The notes under the pieces are model-generated. The model was not told the DNA's origin. It made no database searches and saw only the letters and a program-made list of their open reading frames with translations. From Picosynechococcus sp. PCC 7117 (lineage in GTDB: Bacteria; Cyanobacteriota; Cyanobacteriia; Cyanobacteriales; MRBY01), in the NCBI RefSeq assembly GCF_001693275.1, contig NZ_CP016477.1, positions 1,798,001 through 1,862,000 on the forward strand: DNA of 64,000 bases, read 5' to 3'. Positions 27,494 through 37,666 of the stretch are shown piece by piece. The position numbers and the translations under genes were made by a program. The first letter of the stretch is position 1; each line of letters opens with the position of its first letter.

Positions 27494-28141
27494 ATGTCGC
27501 CAAGCGATCGTCAATTTGATGAACCTTCCTTTTGGGCAAAGATCAAGAAACAACCCCGCAACATCGGCAAGCCGATCCTGGAAAATGCCTTGATTTTGTA
27601 CTTTTGCTTGCAAGATCCAGAAACGCCGATTCAGATCAAAGGGGCGATCATTGCGGTACTGGCATATTTCATCATGCCCCTGGATGCGGTCACCGATTTT
27701 CTGCCAGTGGTGGGTTATGGAGATGATTTTAGTGCTCTCATTGTCACCCTTGGAACATTTTTTCAACATATCAAACCAGAACATCGAACCGCCGCAAAAG
27801 ACAAATTAGATCAGTGGTTTGCCCAGGATGAATCAGCGATATTAAAACAGCAAGAATTGCAGCAATATTTACAAGTTTTATTGGTCGCTTTATTAAAGTC
27901 AGAATATAGACTCGATCCAGATCTTGATAACCTGAAGGTCATTATTGATTTTACCCGTAAGAAAATCCAAGCAATCAAAATGCTAGATTCCCAGAAGCTA
28001 GACCTAGCAGAAATGGAGATACAATTAAAATCAGCTTACCAAGGTGCTATCAAAATTCTTAAAAAAGAAAATAAAGCTGCTGTACGCCAACTACCAAAAG
28101 AATGTCCTTGGTCGATATTTGTTATTTTAGGCAAGGCGTGA
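27494..28141 (+). CDS. YkvA/DUF1232 family membrane protein
   Basis: 215 residues from the ATG at 27494, chosen because AGGAGA (27482-27488) sits six bases upstream; earlier in-frame starts at 27362 and 27467 lack this. The DUF1232 core is seen as ALILYFCLQDPETPIQIKGA, AVLAYFIMPLDAVTDFLPVV and GYGDDFSALIVTL, two hydrophobic helices flanking the conserved P-x-D-x-x-D-F-x-P pattern. The C-terminal half is helical and charged. The family has no established biochemical role. The last third has few HIP1 sites and is more AT-rich. Confidence 0.8.
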   Translation: MSPSDRQFDEPSFWAKIKKQPRNIGKPILENALILYFCLQDPETPIQIKGAIIAVLAYFIMPLDAVTDFLPVVGYGDDFSALIVTLGTFFQHIKPEHRTAAKDKLDQWFAQDESAILKQQELQQYLQVLLVALLKSEYRLDPDLDNLKVIIDFTRKKIQAIKMLDSQKLDLAEMEIQLKSAYQGAIKILKKENKAAVRQLPKECPWSIFVILGKA

Positions 28142-28338
28142 TTTGTTTTTTTATATTTACAGTCTAGTCAAGTATTGTCTGATAATTTAAAAAACTTAAA
28201 TCTTGAATCTTCTTGATTTCCAAAAATTAAGTAAAAAATTATTTGAAAGAAATTCAGGTGATGCTAGATAATTAGAGAACCACTTTTTGAAATAGACAGC
28301 TTTTCATCAATCACTGGAAGCGTTGGAGAAGATTACCC

Positions 28339-28926
28339 ATGGTGAAGCACATTTATCGGCTAGGGATTGTCGCTGTGTTGTTGGGTTTAAGCGCCTGTGA
28401 AGTAACCATTGGATCTGATCCGCAAACGCCCCCGACAGAAGATGTGACTACCCAAGATCCACCAGGCAATACGGCAACCCGTTCTGGGGCTAGTGATGAG
28501 GGCGTTGCTGAAATAGGCACAGGTGGCGGCATCGCAACATCAAGACCGCCGCAACCACAACCCCAGGCGCAACCGCAATCGCCGCCACAACCCATTGCCC
28601 AAACCTCTACCAGCTTTGAAACCCGCTGTGGTTGGTTCTCGAATCCGACTCCAGGCAATATTTCTCTCTATGATGCCGACCGGGAATGGATCATTGGCGT
28701 CCAAGGGGGACACCAGGTAGCAACAGATTGGGACTGGCCGAATTTTGCGCCGGATCAGTGGGTGGTGACCAATGTGGGCAGTTACGGCTATGGTTGCGCT
28801 TGTATGGATGTGCAGGCAAACCCAGCAACAGGCACGATCAACGACATCCGCAATGTGCGCGCCCAGGCGATCGCCATTTGTCAGCAGGATCCGGCCCTCA
28901 ATCGCTGGGCAAATCTTTTCCCCTAA
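28339..28926 (+). CDS. Lipoprotein with DUF4087-like C-terminal domain
   Basis: 195 residues. The signal peptide ends in a lipobox (LGLSAC, Cys at about 20), so the protein is lipid-anchored outside the cytoplasm. A low-complexity linker rich in Thr, Pro and Gln (about 25-95, including PQPQPQAQPQSPPQP) leads to a compact C-terminal domain: TRCGWFSNPTPGNISLYDAD, REWIIGVQGG, then YGYGCACMDVQ with cysteines likely forming disulfides. This domain resembles DUF4087. The likely place is the outer or cell membrane facing the periplasm; function unknown. Confidence 0.78.
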   Translation: MVKHIYRLGIVAVLLGLSACEVTIGSDPQTPPTEDVTTQDPPGNTATRSGASDEGVAEIGTGGGIATSRPPQPQPQAQPQSPPQPIAQTSTSFETRCGWFSNPTPGNISLYDADREWIIGVQGGHQVATDWDWPNFAPDQWVVTNVGSYGYGCACMDVQANPATGTINDIRNVRAQAIAICQQDPALNRWANLFP

Positions 28927-28983
28927 AATTCATGTCCGATTTTGTAATCTAGGGAAAAAGGCGATCGCCCCTGAAAATCTCCC

Positions 28984-29748
28984 ATGTTTTATCTATCCCA
29001 AGCCCACCTCGAACGCTTCCAACGTTGCCCGCCAGCCTTCCAAGCCCTTTATCTGGAGCAACTGACAGCCCCCAATGACCCAGATTATCGGGAAAATCAG
29101 CAATGGGGCATCCGGTTTCACCAGGCAATGCAACAACTCCAGCTAGGCTTGCCCCCAGCGCAAATTACCACAGACCCCAATCTCCACCAGAGTCTCCAAG
29201 CCCTGCTCACCGCCCAACCCCAACTCCTCGACCAACAGCAACAAACTACCGCCGAATACCGCCGCACCCTGATGATGGACGATTTTCTGCTCACGATTAT
29301 TTGTGATTGGATCAATTTTGGTGCTGATACCCTCCAAATTTACGACTGGAAAACCTACCGTCAACCCCGCCAAAGCGATGATCTAAAAGACCACTGGCAA
29401 ACGAAGCTCTATCTTTATGTCATGGCCGAGACCACGGGTTATCAGCCGGAACAACTCGCGATGACTTACTGGTTTATTGCCCCAGGGCAACCGCCCCAAT
29501 CCCTGACATTTCAATATGATCAGACTTGGCATCAGCACATCCACACTGAACTGGTCGCCCTGCTGACCCAACTGCAACAGAATTTAGATCAATACTTTCA
29601 AGACGGTACGCCTTTGCACCATGGCGATCGCCAAATTTGTCCCCATTGCCCACCCCACCAGCATTTACCTAGGGCTGAAACCTTAGATTTTCTCAGCGGG
29701 AAAAGCCTAGAGGACTTTCTGGGGGAGATTGAAGCAGTACAATTGTAG
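28984..29748 (+). CDS. PD-(D/E)XK nuclease superfamily protein (RecB/Cas4-like)
   Basis: 254 residues. The N-terminus is typical of the RecB/Cas4-like nuclease group: [21 protein letters not shown]. The active-site strands are IICDWINFG and [12 protein letters not shown] (D...DxK). Near the C-terminus, [11 protein letters not shown] gives two cysteines; with Cys in the N-terminal RCP this could be an iron-sulfur cluster of Cas4/AddB type, though a fourth cysteine is not evident. No CRISPR or recBCD-like genes are adjacent. It ends 42 bp before prfC and may share its transcript. Probable DNA exonuclease; role unknown. Confidence 0.83.
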   Translation: MFYLSQAHLERFQRCPPAFQALYLEQLTAPNDPDYRENQQWGIRFHQAMQQLQLGLPPAQITTDPNLHQSLQALLTAQPQLLDQQQQTTAEYRRTLMMDDFLLTIICDWINFGADTLQIYDWKTYRQPRQSDDLKDHWQTKLYLYVMAETTGYQPEQLAMTYWFIAPGQPPQSLTFQYDQTWHQHIHTELVALLTQLQQNLDQYFQDGTPLHHGDRQICPHCPPHQHLPRAETLDFLSGKSLEDFLGEIEAVQL

Positions 29749-29789
29749 ACGCACCATTCATCCAGAAGCACAAACCCCAGACCAGATTT

Positions 29790-31406
29790 ATGGCGACAGA
29801 ATTGCACACAGAGCTAGAAGAAGCCGTCCGATTGCGACGGAATTTTGCGATCATCTCCCACCCGGACGCAGGTAAAACCACCCTCACCGAAAAACTTTTG
29901 TTGTACGGAGGTGCCATTCACGAAGCCGGAGCCGTCAAAGCCCGCCGGGAACAGCGCAAAGTTACCTCTGACTGGATGGAGATGGAGCAACAACGGGGGA
30001 TTTCCATTACCTCGACGGTGCTGCAATTTTTGTATAACGGTTACCAAATTAATCTGCTAGATACCCCTGGTCACCAAGACTTTAGTGAAGATACTTACCG
30101 TACCCTCGCCGCGGCGGATAATGCGGTAATGCTGGTGGATGCGGCCAAGGGTCTAGAGACCCAAACCCGTAAATTATTTGAAGTCTGCAAACTGCGATCG
30201 CTGCCCATTTTTACCTTTATCAACAAATTAGACCGTCCGGGGCGGGAACCCCTAGAACTCCTCGATGAAATTGAACAGGAGCTGGGTCTACAAACCTATG
30301 CGGTAAATTGGCCGATTGGCATGGGCGACAGATTCCAGGGAGTTTATGATCGTCGGTTAAAAGAAGTGCATTTATTTGAACGGACAGCCCACGGCACCAA
30401 GGCTGCCACGGAAACTGTTTATAAAATTGACGATCCGGCCCTCGAAGATATTTTAGATGCGGATCTTTACGAACAACTCCAGGAAGAATTAGAAATTCTC
30501 GAAGAAATTGGCGCAGATTTTGATCTAGAAGCGATCCATGCGGGCAAGCAAACCCCCATTTTCTTTGGCAGTGCAATGACCAATTTTGGGGTGCAACTTT
30601 TCCTCAGTGCGTTCCTAGAATATGCCTTGAAGCCGGAGCCCCGTGCTTCTAGCCTCGGTGATTTGGAACCGACTTACCCGGAATTTACTGGGTTTGTCTT
30701 TAAGCTCCAGGCAAATATGGATCCCAGACACCGCGATCGCGTTGCCTTTGTGCGAGTCTGTACCGGGAAATTTGAAAAGGATATGACCGTCAGCCATGCC
30801 CGCACCGGAAAAACAGTGCGTCTATCCCGCCCCCAAAAGCTTTTTGCCCAGGGCCGCGAATCCCTCGAAGAAGCCTATGCGGGGGATGTGATCGGTTTGA
30901 ACAATCCGGGGGTGTTTGCCATTGGCGATACGATTTATTGCGGCAAAAAATTAGAATATGAGGGCATTCCCTGCTTCTCGCCGGAACTATTCGCCTATTT
31001 AAAAAATCCCAATCCTTCTAAATTCAAACAATTCCAAAAAGGAGTGAAGGAACTCCAGGAGGAAGGGGCCGTACAAATCATGTATTCTGCCGATGAATTT
31101 AAGCGGGAACCCATTTTAGCTGCCGTTGGACAACTGCAATTTGAGGTGGTGCAACATCGTCTCAGAAGCGAATATGGCGTAGATAGCAAGCTCGAACCGA
31201 TCCCCTACAGTGTGGCGCGCTGGGTCACGAATGGTTGGGAAGCCCTGGAAAAAGCAGGCAAAATTTTTAATACGATGATCGTCAAAGATCTCTGGGAACG
31301 GCCAGTGATTCTCTTTAAAAATGAGTGGAATCTTCACCAAATTCAAGGGGATCATCCGCACCTAAAATTGTCGGCGATCGCCCCCATTGGTTCTTCTGTT
31401 AAATGA
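29790..31406 (+). CDS. prfC: Peptide chain release factor 3
   Basis: GTPase that recycles RF1/RF2 from the ribosome after termination. 538 residues, full length. Seen: G1 [13 protein letters not shown], switch region [10 protein letters not shown]3 [17 protein letters not shown]4 INKLDRPGR, then the EF-Tu-like domain 2 and the C-terminal RF3 domain ([16 protein letters not shown]). The segment [10 protein letters not shown] distinguishes RF3 from EF-G. It is followed after 21 bp by the TerD gene on the same strand. Confidence 0.97.
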   Translation: MATELHTELEEAVRLRRNFAIISHPDAGKTTLTEKLLLYGGAIHEAGAVKARREQRKVTSDWMEMEQQRGISITSTVLQFLYNGYQINLLDTPGHQDFSEDTYRTLAAADNAVMLVDAAKGLETQTRKLFEVCKLRSLPIFTFINKLDRPGREPLELLDEIEQELGLQTYAVNWPIGMGDRFQGVYDRRLKEVHLFERTAHGTKAATETVYKIDDPALEDILDADLYEQLQEELEILEEIGADFDLEAIHAGKQTPIFFGSAMTNFGVQLFLSAFLEYALKPEPRASSLGDLEPTYPEFTGFVFKLQANMDPRHRDRVAFVRVCTGKFEKDMTVSHARTGKTVRLSRPQKLFAQGRESLEEAYAGDVIGLNNPGVFAIGDTIYCGKKLEYEGIPCFSPELFAYLKNPNPSKFKQFQKGVKELQEEGAVQIMYSADEFKREPILAAVGQLQFEVVQHRLRSEYGVDSKLEPIPYSVARWVTNGWEALEKAGKIFNTMIVKDLWERPVILFKNEWNLHQIQGDHPHLKLSAIAPIGSSVK

Positions 31407-31427
31407 TGTTTCGCTTGGTAAAAGCCC

Positions 31428-32036
31428 ATGGCAATTCAACTGAAAAAAGGCAACCGCATTTCCCTCAAAAAAGAAGCCCCTGGTCTCAAGAAAGTGATGC
31501 TTGGCCTCGGCTGGGACATGGCAACCAGCAATTCAGGGGGCGGTTTCCTCGGCATTTTTAAAAAGCCCGCCGGTAGCATTGACCTCGACTCCGGGGTTCT
31601 GTGCTTAGATTCCCAAGGGAAACTCAACAGTGCCAGTGACTTTGTGTATTACGCCAATCTTAATCACAAATCTGGGGCGATCGCCCACCAAGGGGACAAC
31701 CTCACTGGCGCAGGCGAAGGGGATGACGAGCAAATTTTTGTCGATTTAGAGCAGGTGCCTGCAACGATCCAAAGCTTGTTATTTACCGTCACCATTTACC
31801 AAGGCCGACAACGGGGCCAGGAATTTGGCCAGATTAAAAATGCCTTCGTGCGCCTCGTTGACCTGAGCAACAACCAAGAGATCGCCCATTACAAACTGTC
31901 CGGGGAAACCTACCAAGGCAAAACGGGAATGTTGATGGCCGAGTTACGTCGGGAGGAAAATGGCTGGGCCATGACTGCCCTTGGTGATGGCCTTGACCCC
32001 CAGGATGCTGAAAATCTCCTGCGCAAATATCAATAA
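31428..32036 (+). CDS. TerD family protein
   Basis: 202 residues of the TerD fold, a calcium-binding beta-sandwich tied to tellurite and other stress responses. Seen: MAIQLKKGNRISLKKEAPGL, KVMLGLGWD, the metal-binding DLDSGVLCLDSQGKL and GDNLTGAGEGDDEQIFVDL, and CA-ligand-like aspartates throughout. It is a lone terD paralogue; terA/B/C/Z genes are not adjacent. Position just after prfC suggests cotranscription. The role in this organism is unknown, most likely membrane or stress signalling. Confidence 0.88.
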   Translation: MAIQLKKGNRISLKKEAPGLKKVMLGLGWDMATSNSGGGFLGIFKKPAGSIDLDSGVLCLDSQGKLNSASDFVYYANLNHKSGAIAHQGDNLTGAGEGDDEQIFVDLEQVPATIQSLLFTVTIYQGRQRGQEFGQIKNAFVRLVDLSNNQEIAHYKLSGETYQGKTGMLMAELRREENGWAMTALGDGLDPQDAENLLRKYQ

Positions 32037-32047
32037 CTGTGGAATTA

Positions 32048-33139
32048 CTACTGTTTGTTGGGACGATAAAAAGGTTTTTTCACCACCTGGGCTGGGTACT
32101 GTTTGCCCCGGATTTCTACGGTGACAGCTTGACCCACTTTGCTAAATTCCAATGGGAGATAGGCTAAGGCGATCGCCTTTTCGAGGGTGGGGGACATCGT
32201 ACCGCTGGTCACAAGGCCCACTGCTTCACCATTCACGAGCACAGGATAGTCATGGCGAGCGATACCGCGCCCCTGCATCTCTAGGCCCACCAAACGCCGT
32301 CGAATGCCCGCTGCTTTTTGGGTCTGCAAAATATCCTTAGCGATAAACGTATCTTTTTCTTGCCAGTGGATCAGCCACCCCAAACCCGCTTCCAAGGGGG
32401 TTGTCTCGTCGTCCATATCCTGACCATAGAGATGTAACCCGGCCTCTAGTCGCAAAGTATCCCGTGCTCCCAAACCACAGGGCATCACCCCCGCATCGAT
32501 TAAAGCGCTCCAAAGTTTTTTTCCTGCTGTCGGTGCGACCATCACCTCAAAGCCATCTTCGCCGGTGTAGCCAGTTCGGGCAATAAAAGCCGTTTCCCCG
32601 AAAATTTGTCCTTGGCCGTGGTTAAACAGCTTCAGGGTCGCTAAGTCTAAATTTTCCACAACAGGTTGCAAGGCTTTCTCCGCCTGGGGGCCTTGGATCG
32701 CCAGCAAGATATTTTCTTGGGAGACATCGGTTAAAGTGATCCCCTGCGCTGTCAAATGGCGCGTTAACCAGTCCCAATCCTTCTGGGTGGTGGCCGCATT
32801 CACAATCAAAAAGCCCTGGCGATCGCCCTGGTGATAATAGATCACATCATCGATGATGCCGCCATGGTCATTGAGTAGCACTGTGTATTGCGCTTGACCG
32901 GGAGCAAGTCGTGCCAGATTTGAAGGCACCAGTTTTTGCATGGCTGCAATGAGGTTTTCCCCAGCCAACTGAAACTTGCCCATGTGGGAAATATCAAACA
33001 TTCCCACCTCTGTGCGCACCGCCTGATGCTCCACCTTTAGGCCTTTGTATTGCACGGCCATCTCCCAACCGGAAAACGGTACAAATTTGGCACCCGCTGC
33101 AATGGCGAGGTCATGGAGGGGCGTGCGCTGTAAAGTCAT
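32048..33139 (-). CDS. gcvT: Aminomethyltransferase (glycine cleavage T protein)
   Basis: T protein of the glycine cleavage system; moves the methylene group from H-protein-bound aminomethyl to tetrahydrofolate. It is important for photorespiratory glycine in cyanobacteria. 363 residues from ATG 33139 (MTLQRTPLHDLAI), which fits the family; an in-frame start at 33157 would add six residues. Seen: KFVPFSGWEMAVQYKG, VGMFDISHMGKF, TGYTGEDGFEV, LGARDTLRLEAGLHLYGQD (catalytic region) and the C-terminal VTSGTMSPTLEKAIALAYL. It begins about 50 bp after dnaX on the same strand, and no glycine riboswitch is seen. Confidence 0.96.
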   Translation of the reverse strand: MTLQRTPLHDLAIAAGAKFVPFSGWEMAVQYKGLKVEHQAVRTEVGMFDISHMGKFQLAGENLIAAMQKLVPSNLARLAPGQAQYTVLLNDHGGIIDDVIYYHQGDRQGFLIVNAATTQKDWDWLTRHLTAQGITLTDVSQENILLAIQGPQAEKALQPVVENLDLATLKLFNHGQGQIFGETAFIARTGYTGEDGFEVMVAPTAGKKLWSALIDAGVMPCGLGARDTLRLEAGLHLYGQDMDDETTPLEAGLGWLIHWQEKDTFIAKDILQTQKAAGIRRRLVGLEMQGRGIARHDYPVLVNGEAVGLVTSGTMSPTLEKAIALAYLPLEFSKVGQAVTVEIRGKQYPAQVVKKPFYRPNKQ

Positions 33140-33186
33140 AGGGGCTTCTTCATCCAAGAGACATCACCACCAATGATACGAGGTTC

Positions 33187-35421
33187 TTAGAACGGAATCT
33201 CATCGTCCGGGGCAACTGGCACAGGTGGACGGCCTTGGACAACGGGGGTAGTTGGTGGTTCGGGAACAGATGGCGGAGATTTTTCGGGTTCGCTAGGCAG
33301 CACAACCTGCACATCCGTTTCTTCTGGGGGGACAAAGTGAGTCAGTTCGATCACCTCTCCGTCAAACAATTCTGCAAACTGTTGGGCGATCGCCTGGATA
33401 TCATCGGTCGTTTCTGGGATCTCTGCTGCGGCTGTGAGTTCAGGCGCTGATGCTGATTCAACGATGGGAGGAACCGCTGGGGATGGTGAGGCGATCTCTC
33501 CGAGATCCGCTTTGCGGTGCGCCGTTGGTGTTGATTCCGGAGGTTTTGGATCTGGTACTGGTCTTGTTGGCGACCCTGGAGGCGCTGGGGCCATGGGCTG
33601 CGGGGTTTCCGTAACCGGGGGCGGCGACATCTCGACAGGATTTCGCGCTGGGGGTGGGGAAACGACTGTCGGCGTTGGTGCAGGCGTAGATAAAATCGGG
33701 GTTACTGATGTTCCCCCCTGACCATTCTCTAAACCATGGCCCACTTGTAAGGTCACCTTAAGGGGATTGCCACAGATTTTCTCAAAGGCCGCCTCAAGCT
33801 GGAGGGTTTTATTTTTGGCAATTTTGAGTAAATTGGCGCTTTTAATGCCAATAAGGGCAGTGTGCTCTGTAAGCTGAAGCAGTTTGCCATGGTCTCGAAA
33901 CAAAGACTGGCTCAACAGGGGCAGTTGGCGCACAATGCCTTGCCACAGTTCCTCCCGTTCCAGGGCCGAAATTGTCGGGCTTGTGGTTGCAGGAGGTGAC
34001 GGTGATAAAGGGGGGGGCTCGGTGGGCTGAACCGTTGGGGACGCGACATTCTGGGGCGGTGGCGCTTTGGCGATCGCCTTTGCTTCTGGTACAGGGGCCG
34101 GAACTTGGGGAACTTCGGGTTTGGGAGGAACTTGGTGAACTTGAGTATCTACCGGAGAGGGGGGCGTTCCAGAACCGTGGCCATTGGTTGCAGGGGGTGT
34201 TTCCCCAAAGGGATGGGGGATGTCCTGCTGTGGTGGCGGAGAAGTCGGCAGTGTCGCAGTAGGCTGCGTTTGTAGATTGATCTGAGTATTTAAAGGAGTG
34301 GTCGCGGTTCGAGTAGTTTGGGTCTGTCCAAAAGCAGCGGGAAGTAATCCCAAAAGGGTAATTTCTAACCACAGACGCGGTTGGGTCGTATTTTTGAGTT
34401 GATATTCACTTTCTTTGAGGTGTTGCTGTCCCTGCAAAATAGTTGAAAGCTCCCACTGGTTTGCTTCCTGGCAAAGGATTTCCCACGTCGGTTGGGTCAC
34501 AGCGATCAGATCTCCCCGTTGGGGGGCAGTTTTGGCAATGAGCAAATTTAGATAAAAACTCGCCAAATTTTGCAGCACAACCAAGGGTTCCCGACCTCGG
34601 TTTAACAGGCTCCGGCATTGTTGAATAACTGCCTCTGGATCATTGCTGTGAATCACCTGGAGCAATTGCAATAGATCCCGCTCCGGCACGGCCCCTACTA
34701 AATCCCAGACCTTATCAGGGGTAATTTCACCGGACAATAAACTCAGTTGATCCAATAAACTTTCTGCATCCCGCAACCCTCCGTTGGCAATTTGCGCAAT
34801 TAACGTCACCGATTCGAGGGGAATATCGATATTTTCTAAATGGGCAATTTTCCGTAGGTGGGCGACCATCGCATCGAGGGGAATGCGTCGATAGTCAAAC
34901 CGTTGACAGCGGGAAATAATCGTGGGTAAAACCCTTTGGGGATCCGTTGTTGCTAGGACAAAGACGACGTGGGCAGGGGGTTCTTCGAGGGTTTTCAATA
35001 GAGCATTGAACGCCGCCACACTCAACATATGGCATTCGTCGATGACATAAACTTTGTAGCGGCACTGGACAGGGGCAAACTGCGATCGCTCGATGAGTTC
35101 GCGAATATTATCAACGCCCGTATTACTCGCCGCGTCAATTTCAATCACATCTAAGGCTGACCCATTGGCGATCGCCCGACAAACTTCACACTCGCCGCAA
35201 GGGTGGGGCGTCGGTTGGGCTGCATTTAGACAATTTAGAGACTTAGCCAAGATCCGCGCACTGGAGGTTTTCCCTGTTCCCCGTGGCCCTGAGAATAAAT
35301 AGGCTGGGGCAATGCGTCGCTGTTCGAGGGCATTACTCAAGGTTGTGGCGATCGCCTCTTGGCCAACCAACTGCGCAAAAGTCTGGGGACGATATTTGTG
35401 GTGGAGCGGTTCGTAGGCCAT
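33187..35421 (-). CDS. dnaX: DNA polymerase III subunit gamma/tau, without intein
   Basis: Clamp-loader ATPase. 744 residues from ATG 35421 (MAYEPLHHKYRPQTF). Seen: Walker A GPRGTGKTSSAR, the zinc module CGECEVC, Walker B VIDECHML, sensor-1 ATTDPQRVLPTI, and FDYRRIPLD. The second half (about 370-600) is long, proline-rich and probably disordered. The Walker A region and the rest are continuous, so the split dnaX intein known from Synechocystis is absent here. I did not find an obvious slippery A6G site for a separate gamma product. It lies upstream of gcvT on the same strand. Confidence 0.95.
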   Translation of the reverse strand: MAYEPLHHKYRPQTFAQLVGQEAIATTLSNALEQRRIAPAYLFSGPRGTGKTSSARILAKSLNCLNAAQPTPHPCGECEVCRAIANGSALDVIEIDAASNTGVDNIRELIERSQFAPVQCRYKVYVIDECHMLSVAAFNALLKTLEEPPAHVVFVLATTDPQRVLPTIISRCQRFDYRRIPLDAMVAHLRKIAHLENIDIPLESVTLIAQIANGGLRDAESLLDQLSLLSGEITPDKVWDLVGAVPERDLLQLLQVIHSNDPEAVIQQCRSLLNRGREPLVVLQNLASFYLNLLIAKTAPQRGDLIAVTQPTWEILCQEANQWELSTILQGQQHLKESEYQLKNTTQPRLWLEITLLGLLPAAFGQTQTTRTATTPLNTQINLQTQPTATLPTSPPPQQDIPHPFGETPPATNGHGSGTPPSPVDTQVHQVPPKPEVPQVPAPVPEAKAIAKAPPPQNVASPTVQPTEPPPLSPSPPATTSPTISALEREELWQGIVRQLPLLSQSLFRDHGKLLQLTEHTALIGIKSANLLKIAKNKTLQLEAAFEKICGNPLKVTLQVGHGLENGQGGTSVTPILSTPAPTPTVVSPPPARNPVEMSPPPVTETPQPMAPAPPGSPTRPVPDPKPPESTPTAHRKADLGEIASPSPAVPPIVESASAPELTAAAEIPETTDDIQAIAQQFAELFDGEVIELTHFVPPEETDVQVVLPSEPEKSPPSVPEPPTTPVVQGRPPVPVAPDDEIPF

Positions 35422-35591
35422 GGGAAACAACGAAAAATTCGGTAAAGGACGGCGATCAGTAAACAGTTATGGATCCAGCAGCAACGATAAAGAATCGATA
35501 TCTAACGTCCAATGTCTAATATCTGGGGGTTAACAACATAAAATGGGTGAGTACAAGAACGACTAGAGCAAGCAAAAGGATTATTAAGGAT

Positions 35592-36731
35592 ATGGCGGGT
35601 TGGTTAAAAAAGCTATTTTCTCCCTCTCAGGGTCGGGGCCAAACACCCACCGTAGACCTTCCCCCCCTCACCGACGCAGATTTTGAATTTTTATTGGCGC
35701 AGCTCCTCCAGGGAATCTCGCGGGGATGGCAGCCTGATCGCCTAGAAGTATTTATCGCTGATTTGGGGATTCGCGGTAAAGTCACCGCCTGGGAAGCATG
35801 GTTAGAACGCTACAGTACGCAAATACTAGCACAGGCACAACCCCCCCAACAACAACAGGTTGGCACACGACTGCTCTATATCAGTAATGCCTTTAAAAAC
35901 TCACCAAAGCTACAGCGTTTCGCCCGTGCTTTCGGGGATACAGGGCAACAATTAGTGACCGGACGCGGAAAAATCGCCATTGAAATTTGGGAATATGCTG
36001 GTGCCGATAAACTCGCTGAGCAAGAAGTGGCCCCAGAAAATACCCCAACATCAGCACAACCCCAAGAAGCGTCCCCAGAAGTAGCAGAACCAGTTGTCAC
36101 CCCCGAAGCAGAAATGATGGTGGAGCCCCTGCCTGAAGTTCCGGAAACAATCAAGCCAGAAGTAGCAGAACCCCCAACCCAAGAGGCACCAGAGGAATTC
36201 ACCCAAGAAACCACGACCGAGGACACCACTCAAACAATCGAGGCCTTATTTCAGGCTGGTCTGACAAAAGCTGATCAAGGGGACTTTGCCGGGGCGATCG
36301 CCGCCTGGGATGAGGTGATTGAACTTAATCCAACAGTTTCTGCAGTGTGGCATAACCGGGGCAGTGCCTTTGGTCGCCTCAAGCAATATGACCAAGCCCT
36401 CGAATCCCTCAAACAAGCAATTCTGTTAGCCCCCGATAACGTTCTCATTTGGCGCGATCACAGCTATGTGCTTATGGCCCTTGAACAATGGCAGGCGGCT
36501 CTCAAGAGCTGGAATACCACCATCGAATTGCAAGAAGACCTCACCGAAGCTTGGTACCAGCGGGGCCTCACCCTCGAACAACTCAACAAACTAGAAAACG
36601 CCCAAATCAACTACCGTCGCGTTTTGCATCTTGCGCCGGATTTTGCCCAGGCCCAGGAGCGTTTAGAGGCCATCGAAGCAGTGCTCAATGCCCCGTCCTC
36701 ACCGCTACCGACAGATCCTTGGGCTGAATAA
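35592..36731 (+). CDS. Tetratricopeptide-repeat protein
   Basis: 379 residues from ATG 35592 (MAGWLKKLFSPSQ); an in-frame GTG at 35547 is possible. N-terminal domain (about 1-140) is helical, unknown, with DFEFLLAQLLQGISRGWQPD. An acidic, Pro/Thr/Glu-rich linker (about 145-225) leads to three or four TPR units (about 230-370): LFQAGLTKADQGDFAGAIAA, then AVWHNRGSAFGRLKQYDQAL and AWYQRGLTLEQLNKLENAQ. Probably a soluble scaffold protein. It is followed after 53 bp by rnhA on the same strand. No enzyme motif is present. Confidence 0.82.
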   Translation: MAGWLKKLFSPSQGRGQTPTVDLPPLTDADFEFLLAQLLQGISRGWQPDRLEVFIADLGIRGKVTAWEAWLERYSTQILAQAQPPQQQQVGTRLLYISNAFKNSPKLQRFARAFGDTGQQLVTGRGKIAIEIWEYAGADKLAEQEVAPENTPTSAQPQEASPEVAEPVVTPEAEMMVEPLPEVPETIKPEVAEPPTQEAPEEFTQETTTEDTTQTIEALFQAGLTKADQGDFAGAIAAWDEVIELNPTVSAVWHNRGSAFGRLKQYDQALESLKQAILLAPDNVLIWRDHSYVLMALEQWQAALKSWNTTIELQEDLTEAWYQRGLTLEQLNKLENAQINYRRVLHLAPDFAQAQERLEAIEAVLNAPSSPLPTDPWAE

Positions 36732-36784
36732 TTAAGCGCGGCCACTGCTCTGTCCCCATCTCCATTGTTCTTTCCCCGTATTTC

Positions 36785-37666
36785 ATGGCACAACAACGCA
36801 CAATTGACCGCATTTATACCGACGGTGGCTGTATTCGCAATCCTGGCCCCGGTGGTTGGGGAGTGGTGATTCAGTTTACTGATGGCACCGTTCTGGAAAT
36901 GGGCGATCGCCAACCCGAAACCACCAATAACCGCATGGAAATGCAAGCCGCAATCCAGGCCCTCGAATTTGTCCGCGACTGTCCCCAGCCAGAACCAGTA
37001 CGCCTTTTTACCGATAGCAAATATGTCATCGATGGCATCACCAAATGGATTAAAGGCTGGCAAAAAAAGGGCTGGAAAACCGCCACCGGCAACCCTGTTT
37101 TAAATCAAGACCTCTGGCAGCAGCTCAATCAACTGAATCAACCGACCATCTCTTGGTGTCACGTCAAAGGCCATAGCGGTGAGGCGGGGAATGAACGGGC
37201 CGATGCGATCGCCAATGGCTTTGCCCGGGGTCAAGCTCCTAACCTACGCAGCCCTAATGCAACCAAAGATCTACCAAAATCTAGAGGTACGAGCGCCAAC
37301 AGCCCGCCACAATTGACGATAGATTACCCAAAATCTAACGTTGTAACGCCGAATCCATCTCCCCAAGAGCCCATGACAGATCTCACCAGCCTTGCCCCTG
37401 AAGACATTACCCTGCCCTACCATGAACGAGTTAAGCGCTTAACAGACCTCATCGAAAGTCTCCGTATTGCCGATGAAATTGCGGAAAATGGTTATTTTAT
37501 TAGTAGTTCTGAGTTGGCAGATCTAATGGATGTGAATGCCAGTGCCGTCACCAGTCGGGGCCATGAATGGACTTGGCGCAATTGGATTGTCTCCCGGGTC
37601 AAACGAGAAGGTAATCAGATCCTTTGGCAACTCGACCGCATTATCGGTGATGAGACGACGACCTAA
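36785..37666 (+). CDS. rnhA: Ribonuclease HI with extra C-terminal domain
   Basis: Degrades the RNA strand of RNA-DNA hybrids. 293 residues, about 140 longer than a normal RNase HI. The RNase H domain (about 1-150) has the four acids in YTDGGCIRNPGPGGWG (D13), NNRMEMQAAI (E), LFTDSKYV (D) and NERADAIANG (D). A linker rich in Ser/Pro/Asn follows (about 155-205), then a folded tail (about 210-290: ERVKRLTDLIESLRIADEIA, GYFISSSELADLMDVNASAV) that looks like a helix-turn-helix of unknown partner. Its end overlaps the helicase gene by 17 bp. Confidence 0.9.
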   Translation: MAQQRTIDRIYTDGGCIRNPGPGGWGVVIQFTDGTVLEMGDRQPETTNNRMEMQAAIQALEFVRDCPQPEPVRLFTDSKYVIDGITKWIKGWQKKGWKTATGNPVLNQDLWQQLNQLNQPTISWCHVKGHSGEAGNERADAIANGFARGQAPNLRSPNATKDLPKSRGTSANSPPQLTIDYPKSNVVTPNPSPQEPMTDLTSLAPEDITLPYHERVKRLTDLIESLRIADEIAENGYFISSSELADLMDVNASAVTSRGHEWTWRNWIVSRVKREGNQILWQLDRIIGDETTT

